Assembly: GCA_016788485.1 (NCBI GenBank)
Contig: JAEUSV010000031.1
Span: 1-64,000, forward strand
DNA length: 64,000 bases
Reading direction: 5' to 3'
Source of the DNA: Flavobacteriales bacterium
GTDB lineage: Bacteria > Bacteroidota > Bacteroidia > Flavobacteriales_F > PHOS-HE28
The position numbers and the translations under genes were made by a program. This document shows positions 43,501 through 52,397 of the stretch, piece after piece (positions within the stretch are counted from its first letter, which is position 1; each line of letters opens with the position of its first letter). The notes under the pieces were generated by a model that made no database searches, was not told where the DNA came from, and worked only from the letters and a program-made list of their open reading frames with translations.

Positions 43501-46079
43501 GCCTGCGGCTGACCGATGGTCACGGGGAAGGTGCTCGTGCAGCCGAGCGCGTCGGTGACGGTGAGGTTATAGCCACCAGCGGAAAGTCCGATCGCGGTTG
43601 GAACGGTCTGCACCGGGTTGGTGCTCCACGCATATGTGTTGCCGGGCAGGGCGGGGGAGTAGGTCGCGCTGCCCGTGCCGGTGCCGTAGCACTGTGCGTT
43701 GATCGCGGTGACGCTCGCGTTGAGGAAGGCGTTGCTGAGGTCGATGTGCAACAGGTCCGTGGCCGTGGGGCATCCGCTGCCGGACACAGCGCTCAGCATG
43801 AGGTCCACGCCGCCCGACGCGATCTCGCCCGCGGAAGGCATGTAGAGCACATTGGTGCCGGTGCCCGTGATGGTGCCCGCACCACCGGTCCAACCGCCGG
43901 AGGCCGCGTTGGTGATCACACCGTTCAGGCTGATGGGCAGGCTGTTGGCGCAACCGATGAGGTCGGGACCGGCATTGGCCGTGGGGTTCTGGGCGTTGGC
44001 CGCGATGGTGGCGCTTGCCGTGAGCGGAGCACAGCCTGCGGCGTCCGTGATGGTGACGGTGTAGTTGCCCGCTCCACCGATCATGGTGCTGCTGGTGGAG
44101 CCATTGCTCCAGAGGTAGGTGTAGGGTGCCGTGCCTCCTTGCGGTGTCACGGTGGCGCTGCCGTTACCCTGGCCGGCGCAGGTCTCGTTCACCACCTGCA
44201 TGTTCGCCACGCTCAAGGCCTGGGGCTGGCCGATGGTGACGGGGAAGGTGCTGCTGCAGCCGAGCGCATCGGTCACGGTGAGGGTGTAACCACCGCCGGC
44301 CAGACCGGTCGCAGTAGTGCCGGTCTGCACGGGCGAGGTGCTCCAGGCGTACGTGTTGCCGGGCAGGGCAGGGGTGTAGGTCGCGCTTCCGGTGGCGGCG
44401 CCGTTGCACGTGGCGTTCACCGCGCTCACCGAGGCGTTCACGAAGCTGTTGCTCAGGCCGATCTGCACGGCGTCCGAGGCGTTCGGACAACCGTTCCCGC
44501 TGATGGCGTTCAGCATGAGCGTGGTGCTCCCTGCAGCGATCTCGCCCGCACTGGGGGTGTACTGCACGCTGGTGCCCGTGCCGGTGAAGGTGCCGCTGCC
44601 ACCGCTCCAGCTCGCACTGGCGGCATTGGTCACGGCACCGTTGAGGTTGATGGGGAAGCTGCCGCCGCACACCACAAGGTCGTTGCCGGCGTTGGCCGTG
44701 GGGGCACTGGGCGCGGTGACGATGGCCGTGGCCGGAGCGCTCTCGCACCCGTTGGCATCGGTCACCTGTACGTTGTAGGTGCCAGCTCCCACTGTGATCA
44801 GCGGGCTGTTGAAGGGCAGTGCGCCCCAATCGTACTGGTAGGGTGCCGTACCGTCGTACACGGTCACCGCCACGCTACCGTTGTTCACGCCCTGGCAGCT
44901 AGCCGGTGTGGCCGCCGCGCTGATGAACACGCCATCGAGCACGTGGATGGTGTACGCATAGGTCTGGATGCCGGGGATGGGGCACGCCCCGTCGTTCACG
45001 TTGATGGTGAAGGGATAGAAACCGGCGGTACCGTTACTGCCCGTCCAGCAGACCGTGCAGGTGATCGGGTTCGTCCCGCTCACGCTCATCGTGGCCCCGG
45101 GTAGCACGCTGGCCAGGTTGGTGGTGGCCGTGAGCACGTTGGCCGGGTTCACGTCGTTGATCACCAGGTCCACGCACATGGAAGCGCTCTCGCACACCTC
45201 GATGGTGCGCGGGCCCAGCACCACGGCGCCACCGCTGGGGTTGGTCACGGTGCCCGAGCTGGCGTTGGGGGGCACGTTGCTGCACGGGTAGGCCACGAAC
45301 TGCATGTCGCGCATCACCGTGCCGATCAGGGTGCCGGTGGAATCGTACGCGTTCACCTGCACTACCACCACCCAGTTGCCTGCCTGTGTGGGCGTGAAGC
45401 TCAACAGGCCGGTCTGGGGGTTGATCGTGAGGCCCGTGATGGGCTGCTGGCCCGACCAGGGAGCATTGTAGGCCAGGATCGAACCGTTCACGCCGCGCGC
45501 ATCGATCAGCTGGTAGGTGAGGGAGTCGCCATCGCTGTCATACGCACCAAGACTGTAGGTCACGGGATAGTTGAGGCATACGAAGGGGCTGGCGATGCTC
45601 GTGAACTGGGGGGAGTCATCACAAGGGTCCACCGTGTTGTCCAAGGTGGCCTCGATGTACATCTGCTGGTTGGCAGGCGCCGTGAGGTTGGCGATGGCAC
45701 CGTTGCGGTTGCTCAATGACCAGCTGATCGTCCAGAAGTCGCAGGGGGGGAGCGTCACCACCGTCTGGTAGGCATACTGCTGGATGCCGGGCAGCGTACC
45801 GCCGTTGCAGGTGCTGTTCGGCAGCTGCTGGCCACAGAGCTGGGACACTTCCGTGCCCACCGGCGTGTTCACTGTGCGGGTGAACGTGCTGCACGGGCTG
45901 CTGAAGTTGACGGTGTACGACGCGTTGAGGTTGATGCCGGCGCAGTCCCGGTAGATCATCAGGGTGATCCGGTACTGGTCGTTCCCCAGGCAGTCGTAGT
46001 AGATCTCGCCTCCGCTGAAGTGCGTGGCATGGGCGGAGAGCGCGATGGCGAGGCTTGCGGCGGTAAGGATGCGCTTCAT
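40566..46079 (-). CDS. giant SprB-like surface adhesin with T9SS type B (gliding motility) C-terminal domain
   Basis: This 1837-residue protein has a signal peptide ending in SAHA and an N-terminal domain (THFSGGEIYYDCLGNDQYRITLMIYRDC) common in gliding adhesins. A long array of SprB-type repeats follows (GTAPYTYLWSNGSTSS ... YTVTITDAAGC). Four larger units of about 239 residues are arranged in tandem, each with the NPTANAGPDLIGCANSLPI-like segment. Two PKD domains come next (YLWDFGDGSTGGG; YDWTFGDGATGAG). The last ~95 residues are the type B sorting domain (IPNAFTPNPNGGNGG, LIYNRWGELVFES, DVYVYKLWIRF). It should be displayed on the surface for adhesion or gliding. Confidence 0.93.
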   Translation of the reverse strand: MKRILTAASLAIALSAHATHFSGGEIYYDCLGNDQYRITLMIYRDCAGINLNASYTVNFSSPCSTFTRTVNTPVGTEVSQLCGQQLPNSTCNGGTLPGIQQYAYQTVVTLPPCDFWTISWSLSNRNGAIANLTAPANQQMYIEATLDNTVDPCDDSPQFTSIASPFVCLNYPVTYSLGAYDSDGDSLTYQLIDARGVNGSILAYNAPWSGQQPITGLTINPQTGLLSFTPTQAGNWVVVVQVNAYDSTGTLIGTVMRDMQFVAYPCSNVPPNASSGTVTNPSGGAVVLGPRTIEVCESASMCVDLVINDVNPANVLTATTNLASVLPGATMSVSGTNPITCTVCWTGSNGTAGFYPFTINVNDGACPIPGIQTYAYTIHVLDGVFISAAATPASCQGVNNGSVAVTVYDGTAPYQYDWGALPFNSPLITVGAGTYNVQVTDANGCESAPATAIVTAPSAPTANAGNDLVVCGGSFPINLNGAVTNAASASWSGGSGTFTGTGTSVQYTPSAGEIAAGSTTLMLNAISGNGCPNASDAVQIGLSNSFVNASVSAVNATCNGAATGSATYTPALPGNTYAWSTSPVQTGTTATGLAGGGYTLTVTDALGCSSTFPVTIGQPQALSVANMQVVNETCAGQGNGSATVTPQGGTAPYTYLWSNGSTSSTMIGGAGNYTVTITDAAGCAPLTASATIAANAQNPTANAGPDLIGCANSLPISLNGVITNAASGGWTGGAGTITGTGTNVLYMPSAGEIASGGVDLMLSAVSGSGCPTATDLLHIDLSNAFLNASVTAINAQCYGTGTGSATYSPALPGNTYAWSTNPVQTVPTAIGLSAGGYNLTVTDALGCTSTFPVTIGQPQALTVAGVQVVNETCAGQNNGSASVTALGGTAPYSYLWSNGSTSSTMVGGAGSYTVTITDANGCAPITASATILANAQNPTANAGPDLIGCANSLPISLNGAITNAASGGWSGGAGTITGTGTNVLYMPTAGEIAAGGVDLTLSAVSAAGCPTATDLLHIDLSNAFTNASVASVNALCNGTATGSATYTPALPGNTYGWSTNPVQTGPLATGLAAGAYSLTVTDALGCTSTFPVTIAQPQALTIASLTSTDETCAGQLNGTASIAMLGGTSPYSYTWSNGATTPSITAGAGSYSITVTDANNCAPVVATAVINAAGQPNQANAGADMTLCYGDWPVAMQGAVVNATSGMWSGGGTFLGGGLNVQYIPSASEISAGYAILTLTTVGNTSCPPVSDQVTLTLTNSFQGATITTSPACSNASTGTAAYSPANAGLTYLWSPGGATTPVINNLASGAYTLQITDAYGCDTSMVAQVTAPPALVATTINSIAPSCFGGSNGSATVNASGGTPGYSYQWSANAGGQTTPTAVNLGAGTFNCVITDAAGCMAQGTITLTAPPAVTLTAQVPDTVCINAPTVLTAQAGGGQGGHQIVWSGIGVGPSVTYSFPASQVVQVTVTDVAGCQGPTLNLPVTVLDLSTATLAPYGGGVQCPGSVAGLGATVNNYPGPVNFSWPGLGVTGPGPHAVAVTGDATYTVIASTSCGQSLTATVTIDLEVPPTITLPPVIAEGCVPLEVTMPDSLTTDPVTYLWDFGDGSTGGGAGAVHTYTQAGTYAVSLQVTTPNGCTASATNTGVVIGHGAPTADFSASPWSTTFDAPTIQFTADQGTGITAYDWTFGDGATGAGLTPSHTYDDIGTFQVVLTVTDVSGCTGEAAHDVEILPVYDITIPNAFTPNPNGGNGGSYDPTDLGNDVFYPFVKFVKEYRMLIYNRWGELVFESNDINIGWDGYYRGQLSQQDVYVYKLWIRFVDDKEVEKRGDLTLFR
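42200..44860. repeat. four tandem ~711-720 bp coding repeats in the SprB-like gene
   Basis: Equivalent sites recur at about 42203, 42914, 43631 and 44351 (the TYxWS segment) and at about 42513, 43231, 43948 and 44668 (the ANAGPDL-like segment). The spacing of 711-720 bases is a whole number of codons. The two central copies are most alike at the DNA level, including a shared GCGCAACCGATGAGGTCGG block. Confidence 0.8.
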
Positions 46080-46219
46080 GCGGCCCGCAGTTGCCCGGTT
46101 GTGTCGGGTCTGCGGGTGTTCCTACCGATGCTGGGCTGGAAATGTTACCTGAATTCGACGGAACGGTCCGGATCTTCGACGGAACCGCTCTTCGGGGCGC
46201 AGCGATCGGCTTGGACCGC

Positions 46220-47068
46220 TCAACGCAGAAGCCGCACCACTACCGGGAAATGGTCGCTCACCTGGCGGTCGTTCACGGCAGGATGAGGCACATCGTAGGC
46301 CACCACCTGCCAGCGCGTGGGAGAGATCAGCACGTGATCGATGCGGGGCAGGGGCGGTTCCACGGTACCAAAGCCGTTGTACGTGCCTTCCGCGGAACGG
46401 TTATCGGGGCAGGTGCTCAACAGGAACTGGCCGAGGGTGCGCACCGAGGTCTCCTCCACCGTGGCGTTGAGGTCGCCCATCAGCAGCACATCCTTGCCTG
46501 CCACGAGCACGGGGTGCAGCCGCTCCAGCAGCAGCGCGGCGCTGTTCCGCCGGGCCTCCACGCCCACATGGTCCCAATGGGTGTTCACGACCCAGATGCT
46601 GTCGCCGCGCTGCCGGTCGCGCAGCACGGCCCATGTGGCGATGCGCACGCAGGCCGCGTCCCAGCCCCGGCTCACCGAGTCGGGCGTGGGAGAGAGCCAG
46701 AGGGTGCGCCCTTCGGCGAGCGCGAAACGGGCCGTGTCATAGTAGATCGGGCTGTGCTCGCCGGCCGCGTTGCCATCGTCGCGGCCCACGCCGAAGCGCG
46801 CATGGCCTGGCCATCGCGTGTCAAGGTCGCTGAGCTGGTTGGCCAGCACTTCCTGCAGCCCGATCACGGCAGGACGCTGTTCACGCACGAACAGGGCTAG
46901 CGCCTCCTTGCGATGGTCCCACCGGTCAGCGCCGTCCTGGGGGGTGTCGTAACGGATGTTGTAGCTCACCACCGTGACCGTGTCCCGCTGCGCCTGGCAT
47001 GCACCGGAGACCAGCAGGAACGCCGGTAGCAGCAGGTGTTCAATGCCTTTCGGCGCGAGCGGAAGCAT
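46220..47068 (-). CDS. endonuclease/exonuclease/phosphatase (EEP) family hydrolase, secreted
   Basis: The 282-residue product has an N-terminal hydrophobic signal-like stretch (LLLPAFLLVSGACQA), which could also be a lipoprotein signal with its Cys. EEP motifs follow: VVSYNIRYDTPQDG, VIGLQEVL (metal-binding Glu), WVVNTHWDHVG, LLMGDLNATVEE, and the final RQVSDHFPVVVRL with the catalytic Asp-His. Such proteins cleave phosphodiesters in nucleic acids, lipids or sugars; the substrate is not evident. It is 20 bases after the T9SS beta-propeller gene. Confidence 0.88.
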   Translation of the reverse strand: MLPLAPKGIEHLLLPAFLLVSGACQAQRDTVTVVSYNIRYDTPQDGADRWDHRKEALALFVREQRPAVIGLQEVLANQLSDLDTRWPGHARFGVGRDDGNAAGEHSPIYYDTARFALAEGRTLWLSPTPDSVSRGWDAACVRIATWAVLRDRQRGDSIWVVNTHWDHVGVEARRNSAALLLERLHPVLVAGKDVLLMGDLNATVEETSVRTLGQFLLSTCPDNRSAEGTYNGFGTVEPPLPRIDHVLISPTRWQVVAYDVPHPAVNDRQVSDHFPVVVRLLR

Positions 47069-47088
47069 GGTGCTGGTTGGTCAGGTGA

Positions 47089-48780
47089 TCACTCCATCAC
47101 GAGGCGGCACAGGCCGATGCGCTCTCCGTTCCGCAGCAGTTCGCAGAGCAGCGCACCACGTACGCCGGGTTCCACGGACAGCCTTGCGGCAGGCTGCACG
47201 TCGCGCGCCAAAACCACGCGCCCGAGCGCATCGAGGATGCGCACCCCATCGAACGGCACATCGATTTCAAGCGTCACCGTTCCATTTGCGGGCACGGGGT
47301 AGGCGATGACCTCCGCTACGGCACCTGGGCCGTCCACCATCGTGGGGAAGCTGCCGCTGCGGGCCACGAACATCGCATTGGTGTTGGGGTTGACCATCTG
47401 CATCACCGGCACGCCGGGTAAGGCCAGGGAGTCCTGGAAGTACCCGGCCGCATAGATGTTGCCGCCGTCATCCAGACCGATCCCACGGATCCCGCGCGGA
47501 TAGGAATTGCGCTGGGCCTGCACATTGAGCAATGCGCTGCTGCTGTCGAACCGCGCGAGGAAGAACCCGTAGGTGCCGCTGATCCCACTGTTGGGCGTGA
47601 TGCCGCCGATGGTGAAGTTGCCTTGGTGCCAGCCACCGACGAGCAGCTTGTCGGGCGCCTCCAGCACCATGGCCTCGATGTCGTGGTCGTAGGTGCTGTT
47701 GCCCATGCGGGTGCCCCAGGTGATGTCGCCGGCCGCGTCCAGCTTCAGCACCACGTTCTTGTACGTGCCGAAGTTGCCGCTCACGGCGATGTTGGGCACC
47801 CCAAGATGTCCGTAATCGCCCTCCCGATGGATGGCGGCATAGAGGTTCCCGTCGGCGTCGGCCTGGAGCACCTGCGCGTCATCGTAGCCGTAGCCCCCGA
47901 TCACCTTGGTCCACTGCGGTGCGCCGTTCAGGTCGTACTTCACCAGCACCACATCGTGCGCCTGCCCGCTGGGTTGGATGTTGAGCAGCGTGTCGCCTTC
48001 GAAGAACAGGGTGTCGCCACGGGCGCGGAAGCCGGCGTACAGCATGCCGTCGGCGCCCACGGTGAGGGCCTGCACCTCGCTCGCGCTGTAGCTCCACTGC
48101 TCGCCGCAATCGGGCCGTCGGCTCCAGATCCCGTTGCCGTTGGGGTCCAGCTTCAGGAGGAAGCTGTTGTAATACTGGCTGCAGCCCTGCAGGCCGGGCA
48201 GCCCGGACACATCGAGCGTGTACTTGAAGCATCCGCCCACATAGATGTTGCCGTTCGCATCGCAGGCGATGGCCTTTGCCCATTCCAATTGCCCGCTCTG
48301 GAAGTCATTGCTGCCGTAGCGCTGTGCCCAGGCCCAGCTCCCGTCGGTGGCGCTCAATTTCGCCACGAACACGTCCATGCCGCCCACCTTCGTGAGGGTG
48401 GTGGTGCCGAAGGCCGCGGTGGCGCTCTGGAAGTAGCCGGTGATCACCACGCCGCCCGTGCCATCGAGGGCCAGGTCGTACGCGTCATCGAAGTTGTTCC
48501 CTCCCGCACGAACGACCCACAGCGGCACGCCCTGGTTGTCGTACTTCACCACGAACACATCGCTCTGGCCCACGCTGGTGATGGGGGGGAGCGCCCCGAA
48601 GGTCACGGTGCCGTAGAAGGAGCCGGCCGCGTAGCTGTTCCCCAGGTCGTCGGTGGCGAAGCCCATCACGCCCGGTGCGGCGCTGGCGCCTGTGGTGGGT
48701 TCGGCCCACTGCCAGTTGAAGGGTTGGGCCAAGCCGGCCAGTGCGAGGCAGCAGGACAGGGTAAGGAAGGAGGAGCGCAT
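47089..48780 (-). CDS. T9SS type A surface protein with SBBP-like beta-propeller repeats
   Basis: The 563-residue protein starts at ATG 48780 with a signal peptide (FLTLSCCLALAGLAQ). Residues 20-475 consist of repeating blades of the SBBP/NHL kind: ATDDLGNSYAAGSF, DVFVVKYDNQGVPLWV, ACDANGNIYVGGCF, LDDGGNIYAAGYF. The last ~80 residues are a T9SS type A tail (VIAYPVPANGTVTLEI, VRILDALGRVVLARDV, GLCRLVM). It should be anchored to the surface; function is unknown. It lies in the same minus-strand run as GH3 and EEP genes. Confidence 0.85.
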   Translation of the reverse strand: MRSSFLTLSCCLALAGLAQPFNWQWAEPTTGASAAPGVMGFATDDLGNSYAAGSFYGTVTFGALPPITSVGQSDVFVVKYDNQGVPLWVVRAGGNNFDDAYDLALDGTGGVVITGYFQSATAAFGTTTLTKVGGMDVFVAKLSATDGSWAWAQRYGSNDFQSGQLEWAKAIACDANGNIYVGGCFKYTLDVSGLPGLQGCSQYYNSFLLKLDPNGNGIWSRRPDCGEQWSYSASEVQALTVGADGMLYAGFRARGDTLFFEGDTLLNIQPSGQAHDVVLVKYDLNGAPQWTKVIGGYGYDDAQVLQADADGNLYAAIHREGDYGHLGVPNIAVSGNFGTYKNVVLKLDAAGDITWGTRMGNSTYDHDIEAMVLEAPDKLLVGGWHQGNFTIGGITPNSGISGTYGFFLARFDSSSALLNVQAQRNSYPRGIRGIGLDDGGNIYAAGYFQDSLALPGVPVMQMVNPNTNAMFVARSGSFPTMVDGPGAVAEVIAYPVPANGTVTLEIDVPFDGVRILDALGRVVLARDVQPAARLSVEPGVRGALLCELLRNGERIGLCRLVME

Positions 48781-48844
48781 GGGCAGGTCGGTTGCGTGGG
48801 ACGAAGATCGGTCGCCGCGCCGTTCATGCCGTGCACGCCTTGGT

Positions 48845-49612
48845 TCAGCGCGCGGGCAGCTCGCGCATGAGGGCCAGCACAAGCTCCACGAGCTCCCGGC
48901 GTTGGTCGGGCGTCCCCGCATCGCCCATGTTGTTGTGGGGCACGCTGGAGGTCACCACGCGCATGTGGAGGTCCTCGGCTTCCCGGGGAGTTGGCAGCAC
49001 GCCCTCATCGGCGGGTTGATCACTGCTGCGGATGCTGCACACGAACGGCTTGCGCGTTCGAGGCAGCGGCATGCGCCGGTTATCAAGTGATAACACGCAT
49101 TCCACCAGGTCGGGGTGCAGTTGCGCGAACAGCATGCTGATGTCGCCGCCCTGGCTGTGGCCCATCACCGTCACGCGCGATACATCGAGCATGGGGCGTT
49201 CCGTGCGCAACCTGTCCAGTACGAAGTGCAGGTTGGCAGCGCCGCGCTCCCAGCTTGGCCTTCGCACCACCTGGGCCACACCGGTCAACGGCAGTGGATC
49301 ATCGGTGGGCAGTTCGTGCTGCACGCTCACCACGCACCAGCCGGCGGTGGCGAGCGCTTCGGCCAGGTGGCTGTAGTGCAGGTAGGAGCCGGGGCGGTTC
49401 TCATTGTAGCCGTGGCTGAGGAGCACCACGGGCTTTCCGGTGTCGGCACCGGTGGTGTGGTAGAATGCCACCGGTACCGGGCGATGTCGGGTGCTGTCCA
49501 ACCAAGTGAGCGTGTCCATCACCACCTGGCCACGCAGGTTGCACGAAGCGTGGATGACGAGCGCGATGGCCACGATGGACCGCATGTTGAGCAGGGCGTT
49601 CGTTGTGCTCAT
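48845..49612 (-). CDS. alpha/beta hydrolase (secreted)
   Basis: This 255-residue protein has an N-terminal hydrophobic signal-like segment and an alpha/beta-hydrolase core. The oxyanion motif is VVLLSHGYNEN, the nucleophile elbow is VTVMGHSQGGDIS, and a late His (SSVPHNNMGD) can complete the triad with an upstream Asp (SLDNRRMPL). It is probably an esterase or acyl hydrolase of the PET-hydrolase-like/dienelactone type. Its start overlaps the stop of the GH3 gene by four bases (ATGA), so the two are translated together. Confidence 0.87.
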   Translation of the reverse strand: MSTTNALLNMRSIVAIALVIHASCNLRGQVVMDTLTWLDSTRHRPVPVAFYHTTGADTGKPVVLLSHGYNENRPGSYLHYSHLAEALATAGWCVVSVQHELPTDDPLPLTGVAQVVRRPSWERGAANLHFVLDRLRTERPMLDVSRVTVMGHSQGGDISMLFAQLHPDLVECVLSLDNRRMPLPRTRKPFVCSIRSSDQPADEGVLPTPREAEDLHMRVVTSSVPHNNMGDAGTPDQRRELVELVLALMRELPAR

Positions 49613-52269
49613 GGCGCCAGTTCGATCACGGTGCGCAGCCGGATATCCTTGCTGGAACCGCCGATCATCAAGCGGAAGGCACCAGGCTCAGTGACCTCCA
49701 CGAGCGCTTCGTTGAGCATGCTCAGCCGTTCAGCGGTGAGGTGGAACGTGACGCGCTGCGATGCGCCGCCGGCGAGCTTCACCCGCTGGAAGTCCTTCAG
49801 TTCCTTCACGGGACGCGTTACGCTGGCCAGCTCGTCGCGCACGTAGAGCTGCACCACCTCTTCTCCGTCCACCTCGCCGGTGTTGGTCACCGTGAAAGAG
49901 ATGTGCACGGTGTCCTTGGCCGTGAAGGTGCTGTCGCTGATCAGGAGGTCGCTGTAGGTGAAGCTGGTGTAGCTGAGCCCATAGCCGAAGGGGAAGAGCG
50001 GCTGGCCCGTGCCGTCCACGTAATCATCGCCGCGGCCGGTGGGGTGGTGGTTGTACACCAACGGCAGCTGGCCTTCGTTGCGGGGGAAGGTCATGGGGAG
50101 GCGACCGCTGGGGTTCCGCGTTCCGAGAAGCAGGTCGGCGATGGCGAGGCCGCCTGCTTCGCCCGGATACCATGCCATCAGCACGGCATCCACCTCATCG
50201 ATCCAGTTGTCCATCGTGATGGCGCTGCCACCCACCAGCACCACGGTCACGGATCTGCCGGTGGAGGCCACCCGCTTGATCAGCTCCTCCTGCCGGCCCG
50301 GCAGCTTCAGGCTGCTCCGGTCGCGGAACTCACCTTCCTCAATGCCGGCCACGATGATCACCCGGTCGTGCTTCCGTGCCAGTTCCACCGCCTCGCCGAT
50401 CGAGCGCTCGTCCCGTGCCCCATCCAGACCTGCGTCCCACACCAACCGGAAGCGTGCGTTGCCGGCGCGTTCGCGGTATTCGATGCGCAACGCGGTGGCC
50501 TGGCCCTTCGTGAACAAGAACGGCATCACGGTGGTGCCATGGCCTTGTTCCTCCCAGCGGTCGATGTAGAGCTCGCCGTCCAGCCACAGGCGATAGCCGT
50601 CGTTGCCTTCGACACCGATGTTGAACACACCGCTTTCCTTGGGCATGATCGTGCCTTCCCAGCGCACTCCAAAATGGTCGTAGGCCACGCGCGGGTCCGG
50701 ACCGAAGAGCGTCCACTGGAAGTCGATGGTTCCATCGGTGCGCGTGAAGGCGGGCGTGGCATCCAGGTCGATGCCGTCGTAGTAGGTGCCCAGCAGTCCT
50801 GGCTTGCTTATCGCGCCTTCACTGTGGAAGAGCACGCTGTCCGGAACGGTGGGGTACCGCACGCTGCTGCGCCCGCAGCCTTTGGTCCATGATAGCCGGC
50901 CCACCCAGTGCACACGTCCTTCCATGGCATCCCAGATGGACACCGGCCGGTTCCCGGGACCGCTGTAGCCGCCAAGGCGCGCCTCCCGGGCCTCCTCACC
51001 GATCACCAGGATGCTCGGCGCGTTCTTGGGCAGTGGAAGCGTCCGGTTGCGGTTCTTCAGCAGCACGGCGCTCTTCACCGCCGCTTCGTAGGCAAGCTCG
51101 CGGTGCGCATGCATGTCCAGCGCGCGGAGCAACGAGTCGTCCGCGTATGGCCGGTCGAAGAGCCCCAGCTCGAATTTCATCCGCAGCACCCGCGCCACGG
51201 CACTATCGATCGCCGCCTGCTTCGCGCTGCCGTCGAGGTATGGCGGGATGAACAACGCCTCATGTGCCAGGTCGGTCTGGAAGATCACGTCCTGGCCGTT
51301 CTCCACGCTCTGCCGGCCCGCATCCGCGTAGTCCTTGGCGGTGAAGTGGAGAACGTTCGCACCGCCGGTCGCCGCCGCATCGCTGATCACGAAGCCACGG
51401 AAGCCCCAGTCTTTGCGGAGCACATCGTTCAGGAGCCAGCTGTTCGCGCTGCACGGGCGCCCGTTCAAGCTGTTGTAGGCGGTCATCAGGGAGCGCGCAC
51501 CGCCCAACTTCGCGCAGGCCTCGAAGGGCTTCAGGTGGGTCTCGCGCAGCAGCCGTTCGCTGTGGAAGGCCGGATAGCTGTCGCGTCCGCCGTCGCCATG
51601 GTTGGCCACGAAGTGCTTGGGCGTGGTGATGATGCCGCGGCTTTCCAGGGCCTTCACGTAGGCCACGCCCATCCACGAGGCCAGGAGCGGGTCCTCGCCA
51701 TAGGTCTCCTCCACCCGGCCCCAGCGCACGTCGGTGGCCAGGTTCACCACGGGGCTCAGCACCATGCGGATGCCGCGGGCCCTGGTCTCCAAGGCGATGG
51801 CCGTGCTCACCCGCCCCATCAACGTGGTGTCGAAGCTGGCGGCCAGGGCGATGCTCTGCGGGAACGCCGTGGCGCCGGGCAGCACCAGCCCGTGCAGCGC
51901 TTCCTCGTAGGGGATGAAGGGGATGCCCAGGCGGGTGCGCTCGCGGAAGTAGCGCTGGCTGGCGTTGATGCGTTCCAACAGGGGGGCGCCGGCAGTGCCC
52001 TGCGCGTGGCCGATCACCTGCTGGGTGGCGGTCTGTGCGTTGGTGCCGCGGTCGAGCTGGAGGCCGAAGATCCCGTTCGCGTAGCGCGCGCTGTCAGGCC
52101 CCACTTCACCCACCACCATGAATAGCTGCCTGAACTTCTCCTCCAGCGTCATGCGCCCGAGCAGGTCCTGCACGCGCGCGGCCGTGGAACGCGAAGGGTC
52201 CTGGTAGGGAAGCTGGGCCCGGAGCGCAGGACCGCCGAGCAAGAGGAGCAACAGGAGTGGGCCGCGCAC
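49609..52269 (-). CDS. glycoside hydrolase family 3 beta-glucosidase-like enzyme with PA14 domain
   Basis: This 886-residue secreted enzyme has a signal peptide (LLLLLLLGGPALRAQ), the GH3 N-terminal barrel (GIPFIPYEEALHGL, ETYGEDPLLASWMG, TTPKHFVANHGDGGRDS) and the nucleophile Asp in RGFVISDAAATGG. The GH3 C-terminal sandwich (SAVLLKNRNRTLPLPKNAPSILVIGEEA) is interrupted by a PA14 domain (about 500-650, GTYYDGIDLDATPAF...GYRLWLDGELYIDRW). A fibronectin-III-like domain ends it (VTNTGEVDGEEVVQLYVRDE). It would release glucose or a related sugar from beta-linked oligosaccharides in the periplasm. Confidence 0.93.
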   Translation of the reverse strand: MRGPLLLLLLLGGPALRAQLPYQDPSRSTAARVQDLLGRMTLEEKFRQLFMVVGEVGPDSARYANGIFGLQLDRGTNAQTATQQVIGHAQGTAGAPLLERINASQRYFRERTRLGIPFIPYEEALHGLVLPGATAFPQSIALAASFDTTLMGRVSTAIALETRARGIRMVLSPVVNLATDVRWGRVEETYGEDPLLASWMGVAYVKALESRGIITTPKHFVANHGDGGRDSYPAFHSERLLRETHLKPFEACAKLGGARSLMTAYNSLNGRPCSANSWLLNDVLRKDWGFRGFVISDAAATGGANVLHFTAKDYADAGRQSVENGQDVIFQTDLAHEALFIPPYLDGSAKQAAIDSAVARVLRMKFELGLFDRPYADDSLLRALDMHAHRELAYEAAVKSAVLLKNRNRTLPLPKNAPSILVIGEEAREARLGGYSGPGNRPVSIWDAMEGRVHWVGRLSWTKGCGRSSVRYPTVPDSVLFHSEGAISKPGLLGTYYDGIDLDATPAFTRTDGTIDFQWTLFGPDPRVAYDHFGVRWEGTIMPKESGVFNIGVEGNDGYRLWLDGELYIDRWEEQGHGTTVMPFLFTKGQATALRIEYRERAGNARFRLVWDAGLDGARDERSIGEAVELARKHDRVIIVAGIEEGEFRDRSSLKLPGRQEELIKRVASTGRSVTVVLVGGSAITMDNWIDEVDAVLMAWYPGEAGGLAIADLLLGTRNPSGRLPMTFPRNEGQLPLVYNHHPTGRGDDYVDGTGQPLFPFGYGLSYTSFTYSDLLISDSTFTAKDTVHISFTVTNTGEVDGEEVVQLYVRDELASVTRPVKELKDFQRVKLAGGASQRVTFHLTAERLSMLNEALVEVTEPGAFRLMIGGSSKDIRLRTVIELAP

Positions 52270-52397
52270 GGCGGAAAGCTAGTGAGCGGGATGTTGATCA
52301 ACGGTCCGCGGTCCTGGCACCCTGCCGACTAACTCTACCAAGGACCTGAAGTGCGAACAAGCGCTGCATCTTCGGAAGGGCCGGGCCCCTGGGTCCA

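Noticed and set aside
40554-45104. Two long plus-strand frames opposite the SprB-like gene
   Set aside because: They repeat with the same period as the adhesin repeats and have Gly/Arg/His-rich composition, so they are shadows of the repeat array.
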